NCBI RefSeq assembly: GCF_030159955.1
Contig: NZ_BSNK01000002.1
Span: 124,001 to 188,000, forward strand
Source of the DNA: Algimonas ampicilliniresistens
GTDB lineage: Bacteria > Pseudomonadota > Alphaproteobacteria > Caulobacterales > Maricaulaceae
Direction of reading: 5' to 3'
Length of the DNA stretch: 64,000 nt
Shown here piece after piece: positions 10,801 to 19,700 of the stretch (position 1 is the stretch's first letter; each line of letters starts with the position of its first letter). Below the pieces are notes generated by a model. It worked only from the letters and a program-made list of their open reading frames with translations. It did no database searches and was not told the DNA's origin. The translations under genes and the position numbers were made by a program.

Positions 10801-12411
10801 TTAGCCTTCACCATCATCGAATTCGCAATTTTGACCATAATTGGTCTTGAACCAATCTAGACGCGCTTTGAAATTACCAAGCTGACGATCCTTGAAGTCC
10901 TTCACGCTCTCCGTCGATTTCTGATAATAATCGCACGCATAAAGCTCATAGCCACTCTTAGCGTAGATCACAGCGAGGTTCATGCCATTGAAGGGCTCGA
11001 ACCCATCCATATAGCGCTGATCAATCATACGCGCAGCGTCCAAGGCCGCATCAGTCGCAGGCATATCGCTATTACCGTAGAATGTTGTGACTTGCCGCAC
11101 TGCGAACAGATCTGTTGGATCACGTTGTAGAAGTTGCTCGTAGCGGTTCAGAGCCACCTTCATATCGTCATTCATAGGCAGAGGCTTATATTCTTCATCT
11201 TCCAGAGCCTCAAAATGCGGACCCGATACGCTGGCAAAACGGGCTCCGGCCGCGGCATGCATCAGATATGGATCTGAGGGCGACGCAGCCAAAGCGGCTT
11301 CGCTCCGGGCAACAGCATCTTCATAAGATTCTTGATGAATATCGTAAGAGACAAACCCCATTGTTATCCGCGGATTAGATGGATCCTTCTTATAGGCTTT
11401 GTTGAGGTCTTTAAGGAAGTTTCGCGCCGTTTTATCGTTCAAGAACGCTAAACGAGCTGGAATTTGCGCCGCTTTTAAATCCTCTTCGCTCATCGCCGCG
11501 ACTTTCATGTCAGACGTCATGATCTCGGGACCGGGAATGTATTGATTGACCACGAAATCGTCGTTGCGGAAATAATTCGCAGCTTCTTTGTGAAAATCCT
11601 CGACGCTCACAGCAAATGCCTGCTCAAATGCGTCTAGGGGATCAATTCCGGGCGTATCAATCAGCTTCAGATACTCCGTCAATTTGCTGTTATATTTCGG
11701 CTGAGACCGCATGTAATGAACATAAAGCCAAGCTTGCGCGTAGAAGACTGTAGGGCCGCCCTTTCGCATTTCCCGACGTTTATAGTTTGGATAGAAAGCG
11801 ATCGCTTTCAAAACAGTTTCCGGATCGAGCCAATCAAGGCGGTATTTAACGACAGACTTTACATGCCCAACGGATGGGTCGCCGACCGCAACAGTATCGT
11901 CTGTTATGGACATGGTCGCTAGATAGTTGGCAAACCCCTCATCATACCAGCGCGGGAACCCTTCTCTGACAAAGGAATGGAGAACATGGTGTGTATATTC
12001 GTGAAAGCCGACCTGTTCGGAAAATCCATCTTCCATGTAGCTATTATTGACTGACGTCAGGAAGATTGGTCCATCAACACCATTCGTGTAAACACCCGCA
12101 ATACCACGATTTCCCGTGAACTTTTGCAATTCTCTCGTGTCTCTAAAACCGTAAATCGTCAGTTTTTGAGTGTCGGCAGGAGGATTAGAGACGCCGGACA
12201 AGGCATAGATCATCTTGCGGTAAGTTTCCCACTTCTGGACCCGCTCCTTAGCCAGAACCGGATCGACATCACCGAAGAATACGATATTTTCCGATTCAAT
12301 TTTGAGAGGTTTGGCCCAAGCGGGCGCCGCACCAAAAGCGGTCATGGCGATGACGCTGGCGACGATACCACCCGCACAGTTTGCGAGCTTAGATTTAAAT
12401 GTCTTGGTCAT
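10801..12411 (-). CDS. Secreted HExxH metallopeptidase with TPR-like region
   Basis: A 536-residue protein with a signal peptide cleaved near APAWA-KPL (about residue 33). Residues 137-141 are HEYTH and a downstream WYDEGFANYLA segment supplies a Glu at about 158, the HExxH...E arrangement of gluzincin zinc peptidases (DUF1570-like). The C-terminal half (about 330-530) is helical and resembles tetratricopeptide repeats. I chose the ATG at 12411 because AAAGGAC lies just upstream and the signal peptide begins there; the frame extends 26 codons further. Substrate unknown. Confidence 0.75.
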   Translation of the reverse strand: MTKTFKSKLANCAGGIVASVIAMTAFGAAPAWAKPLKIESENIVFFGDVDPVLAKERVQKWETYRKMIYALSGVSNPPADTQKLTIYGFRDTRELQKFTGNRGIAGVYTNGVDGPIFLTSVNNSYMEDGFSEQVGFHEYTHHVLHSFVREGFPRWYDEGFANYLATMSITDDTVAVGDPSVGHVKSVVKYRLDWLDPETVLKAIAFYPNYKRREMRKGGPTVFYAQAWLYVHYMRSQPKYNSKLTEYLKLIDTPGIDPLDAFEQAFAVSVEDFHKEAANYFRNDDFVVNQYIPGPEIMTSDMKVAAMSEEDLKAAQIPARLAFLNDKTARNFLKDLNKAYKKDPSNPRITMGFVSYDIHQESYEDAVARSEAALAASPSDPYLMHAAAGARFASVSGPHFEALEDEEYKPLPMNDDMKVALNRYEQLLQRDPTDLFAVRQVTTFYGNSDMPATDAALDAARMIDQRYMDGFEPFNGMNLAVIYAKSGYELYACDYYQKSTESVKDFKDRQLGNFKARLDWFKTNYGQNCEFDDGEG

Positions 12412-12646
12412 GATGTCCTTTCCGCTAACCAATCGGAATTGAAAGATTGACGCCGTTTCGGTCGTTTGACCGTCTTTAACCGGCAGCACACACTGAAAAA
12501 GTAGCGTTCCGGGTAAAGTTTGCGACGTGTTACCATCAACTTCAAGTCGCTGTAACCATGCCTGATCCGATCTTTCAACTGACTCGGGCAGACTATGGGC
12601 GCGTAACTCCGTCGCATTGGGACGTTTCGGATGTTAGGATTCGGCC

Positions 12647-13384
12647 ATGACCGTTCAATCGCCCATCATTTTTGTTCTGAGTGGCGCGGGGATCAGCGCA
12701 GAGTCTGGTATCAAAACATTTCGCGACAATGACGGATTGTGGGAAACACATCGCGTCGAGGATGTGGCCACGCCCGACGCTTTCGCCCGCGATCCGGTCT
12801 TGGTGCACCGCTTCTATAATCTGCGCCGCGCCGCCTTATCGGACGTGAAGCCCAATCCTGCTCACCGGGCCTTAGCGCGCCTGCAATCAAGCTTGCGAGA
12901 GCGGGGCGGCGACCTAGTTATTGTTACACAAAATGTTGACGATCTGCATGAGCGCGGCGGCGCGCGGGACGTCATTCATATGCATGGAGAACTTAAACGC
13001 GCGCTATGTTCAGCTTGCAATTTTCGTTGGGACTGTGAGGGGGATTTAAGTATCGAGAGCCTTTGCCCGGCCTGCACGACAGTCAGTCGGGCACGTCCAG
13101 ACATCGTCTGGTTCGGCGAAATACCGTATCAAATGGACAGGATCGAAGCAGAGCTCGCCCGGGCTGATCAGTTCGTTTCCATCGGGACATCTGGCGCTGT
13201 CTATCCAGCCGCGGGGTTTGTTCAAATGGCGCGGTCTATGGGAACACCGACACTGGAGTTGAATATGGAACCGTCATTGGGCTCAACATATTTTGATACG
13301 GCGAGACATGGTCCGGCCGGAACAATCGTGCCCATTTGGGCAGAAGAAAAACTCGGCGCCTTGAATAAGGCGCCGAGCGAATAG
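12647..13384 (+). CDS. cobB: NAD-dependent protein deacylase (CobB-type sirtuin)
   Basis: A 245-residue class III sirtuin. NAD-binding motifs GAGISAESG (13-21) and TQNVDDLHERGG (94-105), the catalytic His in HMHGE (about 113), and a zinc ribbon of Cys 121, 124, 140 and 143 are all present. Y57 and R60 (FYNLR) form the YxxR signature that gives CobB/SIRT5-like enzymes desuccinylase and demalonylase activity. Protein length fits the family. Its last codons overlap a hairpin that terminates the convergent outer-membrane gene. Confidence 0.95.
   Translation: MTVQSPIIFVLSGAGISAESGIKTFRDNDGLWETHRVEDVATPDAFARDPVLVHRFYNLRRAALSDVKPNPAHRALARLQSSLRERGGDLVIVTQNVDDLHERGGARDVIHMHGELKRALCSACNFRWDCEGDLSIESLCPACTTVSRARPDIVWFGEIPYQMDRIEAELARADQFVSIGTSGAVYPAAGFVQMARSMGTPTLELNMEPSLGSTYFDTARHGPAGTIVPIWAEEKLGALNKAPSE
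13345..13377 (-). terminator. Terminator embedded in the 3' end of cobB
   Basis: CTCGGCGCCT and AGGCGCCGAG (13352-13377) form a perfect 10-bp stem, and on the minus strand the stem is followed by TTTTTCTTC. It terminates the minus-strand barrel gene that ends at 13390, while lying inside the last codons of the plus-strand cobB. Confidence 0.8.
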
Positions 13385-13389
13385 TCGGA

Positions 13390-14169
13390 CTAGAAGCGGA
13401 AGCTACCGCGCAGTGTGATCGGCACAGACAGCTTAGAACCGTCATCCGTGAAACCCGCTGCACTAGCGACGGCCGTACGGTCCTGTGACCCTGTCCAACG
13501 AACGCCGGATTCAAGGGCCAGAGAGCCTGTCGGTGAAATTGGCATTTCGAGACCAGCCGTACCGCTGGCTGTTGCAACCCAGCCCGCTTCATTCAGCGGA
13601 CCCGTTAAGCCACCTGTAACCGCGATATCATCGATATAGGCCGCACCAAGTGTACCGCCGAGATAAGGCCGCATGCGACCCTGAATCTGTGGTGCCATAT
13701 ATTGGCGAAGGCCTAATTCTGCACCATAGCTCTTAAAGTCAGAGAAGGTCGCATTCACAGCGCCGCCATTATTGCCGACCAGCACGGGGCCATCGGCTTC
13801 AGCTTCCTTATAGAAACCTTTTGCGGAGAATGTCGTGTTTGGACGGACGTCCCGGGCCAAACCAGCTGAGAGGCGATAGCCTGCTTTATAGACATCCTTA
13901 TAAGCCACATCATTTGTGGTGACCCCGCCGATAACGTTGCCGCCTTCGATGATGTCGCCATCGATAAACTGTTCGCGAGACGCTTCAAATTCCAAGCGTG
14001 TAGCGCCGATATGCTGTTGATGACGGCGATAAGGCGCGTAGCTTGTGCTGTGACTTTGATAAGTCGGATACGCGGTGTGAGATCCGTAACTGGACCCTTG
14101 TTGATAAGCGCAACCGGACCCGGCCACTGCAAGTGCGCCGACGGCGCAGAAGAGTAAGGAATGTTTCAT
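13390..14169 (-). CDS. Outer-membrane beta-barrel protein
   Basis: A 259-residue protein with a lipoprotein-like signal (LLFCAVGALAVAGSGC), a Tyr/Ser/His-rich linker and a series of amphipathic strands ending in LRGSFRF. The C-terminal aromatic residue is the usual recognition signal for BAM-mediated barrel insertion. Alternating patterns such as LEFEASREQF and YGAELGLRQYM support an eight-strand OmpA-like or porin-like barrel. Whether the Cys is truly acylated is unclear, since lipidated barrels are uncommon. No closer family recognised. Confidence 0.75.
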   Translation of the reverse strand: MKHSLLFCAVGALAVAGSGCAYQQGSSYGSHTAYPTYQSHSTSYAPYRRHQQHIGATRLEFEASREQFIDGDIIEGGNVIGGVTTNDVAYKDVYKAGYRLSAGLARDVRPNTTFSAKGFYKEAEADGPVLVGNNGGAVNATFSDFKSYGAELGLRQYMAPQIQGRMRPYLGGTLGAAYIDDIAVTGGLTGPLNEAGWVATASGTAGLEMPISPTGSLALESGVRWTGSQDRTAVASAAGFTDDGSKLSVPITLRGSFRF

Positions 14170-14281
14170 ATAAGCCCCCAGCAGGAATTTGCCTGAACAG
14201 GGCTTTGCAACTCGCGTGCCAGATTTGTTAACGCGGGTTAAGCTTCTGTCCAGACAAGGGAGTCATCTCTATGATTTTGGC

Positions 14282-15013
14282 CTATGTCTCTGGCGACTCC
14301 AGAGCGACATTCAGCGCCGCTTCGCAATGAATTTGCGTCGTATCGAATACAGGTAGAGGACTATTGTCAGGGCTTAGCAAAAGACCGACTTCGGTACAGC
14401 CGAGGATCAGACAATCCGCCCCCATTTGCTTTAGCCGCTCCGCGATCGCGATGAAACCATCGCGACTTTCTGCCCGCACATCATGACGGCACAGCTCTTC
14501 ATAGATGATCGCGTGAATATGCGCACGGTCCGTGTATTCCGGCACAATAGGCTGCAGACCCTCCCCGCGCAACCGGTCGAGATAGAAACGGTCCTCCATC
14601 GTAAATTGTGTTCCGATCAAGCCGGGGTGAGAAAACCCGCCCGCCAAAATTCGCTCTGCCGTCGCGTCAGCGATATGAACCAATGGGATAGTCACGTCCC
14701 GCATCATGCGCGGTACGACCTTGTGCATGGTGTTCGTCGCCAAAACTAATAGCTCCGCGCCGCCGCGCTCTAGCTCTTCAGCGCGCGTTGCGAGCATTTC
14801 GCCCAGCGCGCCCCAAGCACTCTCATTCTGCAAATGCGCGACCGTGCCAAAATCAACTGACCGGATCAGTAGGCGCGGACTGTGCAAACCGCCCAATCGC
14901 TCCGCCGTCAGACGACACAAAAGCTCATAATATTGCAGGGTCGAAGCTGTACTCATTCCGCCCAATACACCGATAGTTTTCATGGCGGGGCTTTTGGCTT
15001 GAAACTCTGTCAT
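14282..15013 (-). CDS. Aspartate/glutamate racemase family protein
   Basis: A 243-residue member of the PLP-independent Asp/Glu racemase family. Two half-sites are visible: ATNTMHK, with Thr in place of the first catalytic Cys, and LGCTEVGLL with the second Cys. This Thr/Cys pair is known from the E. coli YgeA-type racemases, so the change does not imply loss of activity. The N-terminus is MKTIGVLGGMS after a ten-residue extension; an internal ATG at 14983 would remove it, but the listed start has an AGGGG about 7 bases upstream. Confidence 0.88.
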   Translation of the reverse strand: MTEFQAKSPAMKTIGVLGGMSTASTLQYYELLCRLTAERLGGLHSPRLLIRSVDFGTVAHLQNESAWGALGEMLATRAEELERGGAELLVLATNTMHKVVPRMMRDVTIPLVHIADATAERILAGGFSHPGLIGTQFTMEDRFYLDRLRGEGLQPIVPEYTDRAHIHAIIYEELCRHDVRAESRDGFIAIAERLKQMGADCLILGCTEVGLLLSPDNSPLPVFDTTQIHCEAALNVALESPET

Positions 15014-15101
15014 GGTCCGCCCCTATCACTGCGGTTCACGCACACAAAGAGATTGACGCGCCGGGCCCATCTCCGTAAATCGCGCGACTTGCCGATAACG
15101 T

Positions 15102-15188
15102 GCCCAGATGGCGGAATTGGTAGACGCGCCAGCTTCAGGTGCTGGTGTCCGAATGGACGTGGAGGTTCGAGTCCTCTTCTGGGCACCA
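15102..15188 (+). tRNA. tRNA-Leu(CAG)
   Basis: An 87-nt class II tRNA. The acceptor stem GCCCAGA pairs with TCTGGGC, followed by discriminator A and an encoded CCA. The anticodon stem CCAGC/GCTGG encloses TTCAGGT, giving anticodon CAG. A variable arm and the T-loop GGTTCGAGTCC are present. A tyrosine integrase gene begins about 125 bases downstream, so the 3' half of this tRNA is the probable attachment site (attL or attR) of the mobile element. Confidence 0.97.
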
Positions 15189-15276
15189 TTTTCCGGCTTC
15201 ACGATCCGGGCATGTTGTTGAAATCACTAGAGATTTCCTCATCGAAACTCTTTCAAACTCTGATTTCCTCGACTGA

Positions 15277-15312
15277 TGTGCCACACCACGTGCTACATTG
15301 TGTGCTACATTA
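15277..15312 (+). repeat. Three 12-bp direct repeats before the integrase start
   Basis: TGTGCCACACCA, CGTGCTACATTG and TGTGCTACATTA follow one another without gaps and end at the proposed ATG (15312). The shared core is GTGYYACA. They could be arm-type sites for the integrase or an operator controlling it. Confidence 0.7.
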
Positions 15313-16646
15313 TGCCTGTCATGAAGAGGCTAAACCAATACCTCAAATGTCGCGGAGGGTATTGGAACTACCATAGACGCGTCCCGAAAGCTTTTCAAAG
15401 TCTCGACCCTAGAGGCACGATTAGAAGTGCTCTCGGAACCACCTCCCTGGAGATTGCCCGCGCTCGACGCGATGCCCTCGCCATTGCAGATGAAAAGCTC
15501 TGGAACGCCTTGCGGGCTGGAAAGCCAACTGCCTTGGACGCTTACGAAACGGCTCGCACCCGTGCGGTTGCACAGGGGTTCGTCTACGTTCCTGCCAATG
15601 AAATCGCCGTAGAGGCTACGCTCGATGAAATTCTCGCGCGTCTGGACAAAATCAATGTCGGTTCTCCAATTGCCACAGCAGAAGCGGATGCCGCCCTAGG
15701 GCTCGTCGAGCCCAGTGCTGCCCCAATATCCGAGGCCTTCACGATCTATTGCGAGAAAATATGCGCCGTCGATCTGAAGAACAAATCTGCGGCGCAAGTG
15801 AAAAACTGGACCAAGGTCAAACGGCGGGCAGTGAACAACTTCATCGCTCTCTGCGGCGACCTTCCAATGAACGCCATTACGCGGAGCCACGCCCGGCAAG
15901 TCTATGATTGGTGGAGCGGCCGCGTGAATCCAACGGACGGCACCAAGCCGCTCCATGCCAACTCGGCCAACAAGGACTTCACGAACCTTCGGACGCTTTA
16001 CGAGCGTTACTGGGCCTACCAAGGCGATGAGGAGCGCGAGAACCCTTTCCGCAATCTTCGCTTTAAGAATGTCGTCTACAAGGACATTCCACCGTTCGAG
16101 ACGGATTGGATTCAGTCAAAGATACTCGTTTCGGGCGTCTTCGACGGTTTGAATGTTGAGGCCCGATGCATCGTATACGCTCTTATCGAGACTGGATGCC
16201 GTCCGAGCGAGATTGCGAACCTACGGCCGGAGCATATCATTCTCGACCACGATATTCCTCATCTGCAAATCCGTCCGCAAGCAAAACGCGAGCTCAAATC
16301 CAAATCGGCAAACCGGGACGTTCCGTTGCTCGGGGTCTCGCTGAAGGCTATGCGACGCTGTCCCAAGGGGTTCCCGCGCTATCGCGAGAAAAGCGACTCA
16401 CTGTCAGCGACCTTATCGAAGGCTTTCAAGACGCGGGGACTGTTCCCGACAGCGGATCACCGCATCTACTCGCTGCGCCACTCTTTTGAGAAGCGTATGC
16501 TGGAAGCGGAATTGGACTATGGCTTGAGGTGCAAACTGATCGGCCATTATAACAATCGTCCCGACTACGGAGACGGCGGGTCGCTGGCTTTTCGTCGGGA
16601 CCAGCTATCCCGTATTGTGCTCAACGATGCTCACCTGAAGATCTGA
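15312..16646 (+). CDS. Tyrosine-type site-specific integrase
   Basis: A 444-residue integrase beginning with the N-terminal domain typical of DUF6538 integrases (MKRLNQYLKCRGGYWNYHRRVPK). The central SAM-like core-binding region lies near 130-260 and the catalytic domain follows, with Arg in ETGCRPSEIANL, the HxxR-type YSLRHSFEKRM, GHYNN and the nucleophile Tyr probably in RPDYGDG. It should catalyse integration and excision at the adjacent tRNA-Leu. The start at 15312 is preferred to the upstream ATG (15276) because the intervening codons consist of the 12-bp repeats. Confidence 0.93.
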   Translation: MPVMKRLNQYLKCRGGYWNYHRRVPKAFQSLDPRGTIRSALGTTSLEIARARRDALAIADEKLWNALRAGKPTALDAYETARTRAVAQGFVYVPANEIAVEATLDEILARLDKINVGSPIATAEADAALGLVEPSAAPISEAFTIYCEKICAVDLKNKSAAQVKNWTKVKRRAVNNFIALCGDLPMNAITRSHARQVYDWWSGRVNPTDGTKPLHANSANKDFTNLRTLYERYWAYQGDEERENPFRNLRFKNVVYKDIPPFETDWIQSKILVSGVFDGLNVEARCIVYALIETGCRPSEIANLRPEHIILDHDIPHLQIRPQAKRELKSKSANRDVPLLGVSLKAMRRCPKGFPRYREKSDSLSATLSKAFKTRGLFPTADHRIYSLRHSFEKRMLEAELDYGLRCKLIGHYNNRPDYGDGGSLAFRRDQLSRIVLNDAHLKI

Positions 16647-16846
16647 CGATGGCGGTCCAGCCTGGACCGCCGACTTTGTCGAAGCTTCAACTCTCGTTCG
16701 AGACGGTCGAAGATCGGCCAAGCCGCTTCGCTATGGGTCTCGATGATCCATGTCAGCTTTCCCAAGCCTTCCAGGATCTTCGCCGTTTCGTCGGATGGAG
16801 CGTTGCGCATTCGGGGTTCAGTTAGTGGGATTTTGGCCGCGACCAA
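16631..16846 (-). CDS. Small protein, last gene of the conjugation block
   Basis: A 71-residue basic protein of unknown function (LEGLGKLTWIIETHSEAAWPIFDRLERELK reads like a real amphipathic helix pair). It overlaps the end of the DUF736 gene by 25 bases and the convergent integrase by 16 bases. Coupling to the operon supports it, but no family is recognised, so it remains tentative. Confidence 0.5.
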   Translation of the reverse strand: MVAAKIPLTEPRMRNAPSDETAKILEGLGKLTWIIETHSEAAWPIFDRLERELKLRQSRRSRLDRHRQIFR

Positions 16847-17133
16847 ACGAGGTCCGCTTTTCCGTCGGCTTCGAACATCGCCGCCCAGACGGGCGCGGCG
16901 AAGCTGGGATCGTCAAGGAAGACCTTGAGGTAGGGTTGGCCCTCCTCGCCTTTCGCGACGGCCTTGCGCGCAAAGCCGAGATCGCATTGCCCGGTCTTCA
17001 CAAAGTAGTCGGGACTATCGTCGTGCTTCTTGTTGGTGTTCAGAACGAGCCTCACCTTACGGGCCATGGTGAGTGTGGAGATCGTGCCTTCGTAGCCGTC
17101 ATCCTTGATGCGGAACTGTCCTATGGTGGCCAT
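16822..17133 (-). CDS. DUF736 family protein
   Basis: A 103-residue protein with the DUF736 pattern: MATIGQFRIKDDGYEGTISTL at the start, VRLVLNTNKKHDDSPDYFV in the middle and YLKVFLDDPSFAAPVWAAMF near the end. DUF736 proteins are small cytosolic proteins of unknown function found mainly on conjugative elements of Proteobacteria. This is one of two copies in the window; the other lies at 37934-38260. Confidence 0.9.
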   Translation of the reverse strand: MATIGQFRIKDDGYEGTISTLTMARKVRLVLNTNKKHDDSPDYFVKTGQCDLGFARKAVAKGEEGQPYLKVFLDDPSFAAPVWAAMFEADGKADLVWSRPKSH

Positions 17134-17169
17134 GATGCATCCTTTCAGGTGGGTTGTGGTCGATGGAGA

Positions 17170-17412
17170 TCAGTCGGTGTTGGAGAGCGTCTTGCGTGCT
17201 TTCTTGAAGCCTGAGTCGGACGCCAGAAAGCTAGCGAGCATGGACGGGACGAGCGTGGCGGCCGCCACCTCTTCGCCGTAGCTCTGCGCATAGAGCCGGG
17301 CATAGTCTTCGAGCATTCGGTACGTCTCCGGCTCGACATGGATAGTCATCTTGACCGGCGTGAGGTCCGGCAACTTCGCAATGCGCAGAGTGGGAGTTTG
17401 GGTGTCGGACAT
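17170..17412 (-). CDS. DUF2274 family protein
   Basis: An 80-residue protein matching DUF2274: LRIAKLPDLTPVKMTIHVEPETYRMLEDYA followed by a helical half. The family is almost always found directly after trbI in conjugation clusters, exactly as here (3-base gap). Function unknown; the N-terminal half looks like a ribbon-helix-helix strand and helix. Confidence 0.9.
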   Translation of the reverse strand: MSDTQTPTLRIAKLPDLTPVKMTIHVEPETYRMLEDYARLYAQSYGEEVAAATLVPSMLASFLASDSGFKKARKTLSNTD

Positions 17413-17415
17413 GAG

Positions 17416-18651
17416 TCAGCCTCCTTGGGCGTAGGGTGAGAGGATAAGGTCGCGATTGACGATGACGCGCAACCGCCAGCCTGGGCGGACGCGCAAGGTC
17501 GGCTGGCGCTGAAGCGCGCGGGTCACGACGCGCTGGCCTGCCTGGTTGATCGTGTCTTGTCCGCCATCTCGCAGGGCTTCGACGATCCGGTCCTCTTCGT
17601 CCGAGCCGATCTCAGACGCGATGGACAGAATGGACGACAGGATGGCGGCGCCGAACAGGCTGCCCCGGTGCCGATCGACGCGGTCGCGCAAGCCCGAATG
17701 TCCGGACAGGTCCACGCCGGGCAGGCTCTCGATGACGAGTGACGAGCCGTCCGGACGGATGATCCGGGTCCAGACGACCAGTGCGCGGGACTGCCCCGCC
17801 TCGATATCGCTCTCATAGCGGCCGAGCAGGCGCGAGCCTTGCGGGATCAGAAGATGCTGACCGGTCGGCGTGTCGAACACGTTTTCTGTGACCTGCCCGA
17901 TAACCTGCCCCGGCAGGTCGGAGTTTAAAGCTGTGACGAGGCTCGCCGGAATGACCGTGCCAGCCATGACCTGATAGGGCGACATTGGCATGTGAAGGCT
18001 GTGCGGATTGTAGATGTCGGCATCTGACAGGCCGCTCTCATCATTAGAAACCGAACCAGGGTTGTCTTCGAGGGCATCCTCGCCGATTTGCAAGACGCCA
18101 TCGTTACCGAACAGCGCTGCCAAGGCTGCGACACCCGGATCGACAATTTGTGGATCGACCTCAGCGTTATTGGGCTGAACACGATCTCCGCCGCTATCAT
18201 GCGCGATGAAGAAGAGTTCGGAGGTGCGTGGCGACGACACACTAGCCGTCGACGTCTGACCAGGCGACACGCTGTAGCTTGGCGGCGGCGCATAGTCGTA
18301 GGATGACGGCTGGTAGCGGAACGGATTGTCCGGCGGCTCCTCGCGGGGCGCATTGTAAAACCCCGAACCGATATCGCCTGGCATTGGCGGCCCCAAAATT
18401 GACACAGGTTGTTTAACATCGGCGTAGCTGTCTGGGAGTTCATTCAAGCTGTCCGGAAGGACTTTGCTGGTCGTGTTATAGAGCTCGCGCGGCGCAACTG
18501 TATCGCTCTCCGGCGAGCGTAAAGCGAACCCGGCGGCGAGCATCAGCACAAGCGCCGATCCGCCCAGCAAACCCATGAGCACACGTCTGTTAAACCGCTT
18601 GACCGACGGCGGCGCGCCGCGGATCTGCAAGTCTTGGTTCGTGCCGCTCAT
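17416..18651 (-). CDS. trbI: Conjugal transfer protein TrbI (VirB10-like)
   Basis: A 411-residue VirB10 homologue. A short cytoplasmic N-terminus precedes one membrane helix (about residues 27-45, LLGGSALVLMLAAGFAL), a Pro/Ser-rich periplasmic linker, and the conserved C-terminal domain (MAGTVIPASLVTALNSDLPGQVIGQV, then LLIPQGSRLLGRYES). VirB10 spans both membranes and forms the core complex of the type IV secretion channel with TrbG. Start overlaps the trbG stop by 4 bases. Confidence 0.95.
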   Translation of the reverse strand: MSGTNQDLQIRGAPPSVKRFNRRVLMGLLGGSALVLMLAAGFALRSPESDTVAPRELYNTTSKVLPDSLNELPDSYADVKQPVSILGPPMPGDIGSGFYNAPREEPPDNPFRYQPSSYDYAPPPSYSVSPGQTSTASVSSPRTSELFFIAHDSGGDRVQPNNAEVDPQIVDPGVAALAALFGNDGVLQIGEDALEDNPGSVSNDESGLSDADIYNPHSLHMPMSPYQVMAGTVIPASLVTALNSDLPGQVIGQVTENVFDTPTGQHLLIPQGSRLLGRYESDIEAGQSRALVVWTRIIRPDGSSLVIESLPGVDLSGHSGLRDRVDRHRGSLFGAAILSSILSIASEIGSDEEDRIVEALRDGGQDTINQAGQRVVTRALQRQPTLRVRPGWRLRVIVNRDLILSPYAQGG

Positions 18652-19700
18652 GACGCGACCCGGTCGATACGGACCACCTGTTGATCCTTTTCGCCGAGAC
18701 GGAGCTCGGCGCGACCGAACAGTCGGTCGACGACATAGTAGCGCCCTTTGACCCGATAGTTCACGAGCTGGCTGTCGCCATCCGTGCCGACGACAAAGAG
18801 TGGCGGCGCTTCACCTTGGTCTAGCCGCGCCGGAAACTGGATGTAGACCTTGTAGCCGTCATCGAAGGCCCGAAGCGGTCGCCAGTGGGGATCGTCGCCC
18901 TCGATCGCGTATCGGAAGTTGAGAGCATCGACGGCGAGTACGGTCGGGAACGCCGCATTGGCATCGGTCAATACAGGTTGCGTCTCGGTCATCGAGAGAG
19001 TCGACTGGATGGGTCGCGGCCGCGCTCTCCGCTCTTTGGACAGGCTGATCAGGGACTGCTGCGGATAGCGCCAGGACACGGCGGCCATGTAGGTCTCGCG
19101 GTATGATGTCAGCTCGATATGATAGGCTCGCTGGGATGTGGTGATGACGAGGTTGGTCGTGAGGCCGCTCTCGATCGGTTTGACCAGGATGTGGACCTGC
19201 TCGGCTAAGCCTTCGCCCGAAAGCGTATCGCCAAGGATCCAACGCTCTGTGTCGCCGGAAGAAACGGAGATGAGCCGTTCTCCGGGTTGCAAAGCGATGT
19301 CCGTCACCTGCTCTGGGGCTGTGTAGACTTGATAGAGCGCGCCCTTGGCAAACGGGTAGACTTGGATTGCATTGACGTAAGCTCCGGACTTCGGGCCAAC
19401 GGTCGACTTCGCATGGGCTGCATCGATTATGTCATGCGGCTTCTTGTGAGATTCCGTGGAAGTCACACCCTGTATCTCTCGCGGCTTCAACTGGCCCGGC
19501 ATGGGGATCGGCGTGAACCGTTCTACTTCGACGGTTCGCGTGACGGTCTCGACCTCATCGTCGGACGCAATGACCGCTTGCACGAGCGGCGTATCGTCCA
19601 ACTTGAAATCATCTGGCGCGTTGTTGAAGTGTGTTCCGAGTGTCGAGCAACCGCTTAAAACGATAACGGATGTGGTCAGGGCAAAGGTTGCGGCTTTCAT
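18648..19700 (-). CDS. trbG: Conjugal transfer protein TrbG (VirB9-like)
   Basis: A 350-residue periplasmic/outer-membrane core component. It has a lipoprotein-type signal (SVIVLSGC) and VirB9 segments such as VYPFAKGALYQVYTAPEQVTDIALQPGE and, at the end, RYYVVDRLFGRAELRLG. In this secretion system the acylated Cys may replace a separate VirB7 lipoprotein. Overlaps trbI and trbF by 4 bases on either side, so expression is coupled. Confidence 0.94.
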   Translation of the reverse strand: MKAATFALTTSVIVLSGCSTLGTHFNNAPDDFKLDDTPLVQAVIASDDEVETVTRTVEVERFTPIPMPGQLKPREIQGVTSTESHKKPHDIIDAAHAKSTVGPKSGAYVNAIQVYPFAKGALYQVYTAPEQVTDIALQPGERLISVSSGDTERWILGDTLSGEGLAEQVHILVKPIESGLTTNLVITTSQRAYHIELTSYRETYMAAVSWRYPQQSLISLSKERRARPRPIQSTLSMTETQPVLTDANAAFPTVLAVDALNFRYAIEGDDPHWRPLRAFDDGYKVYIQFPARLDQGEAPPLFVVGTDGDSQLVNYRVKGRYYVVDRLFGRAELRLGEKDQQVVRIDRVAS

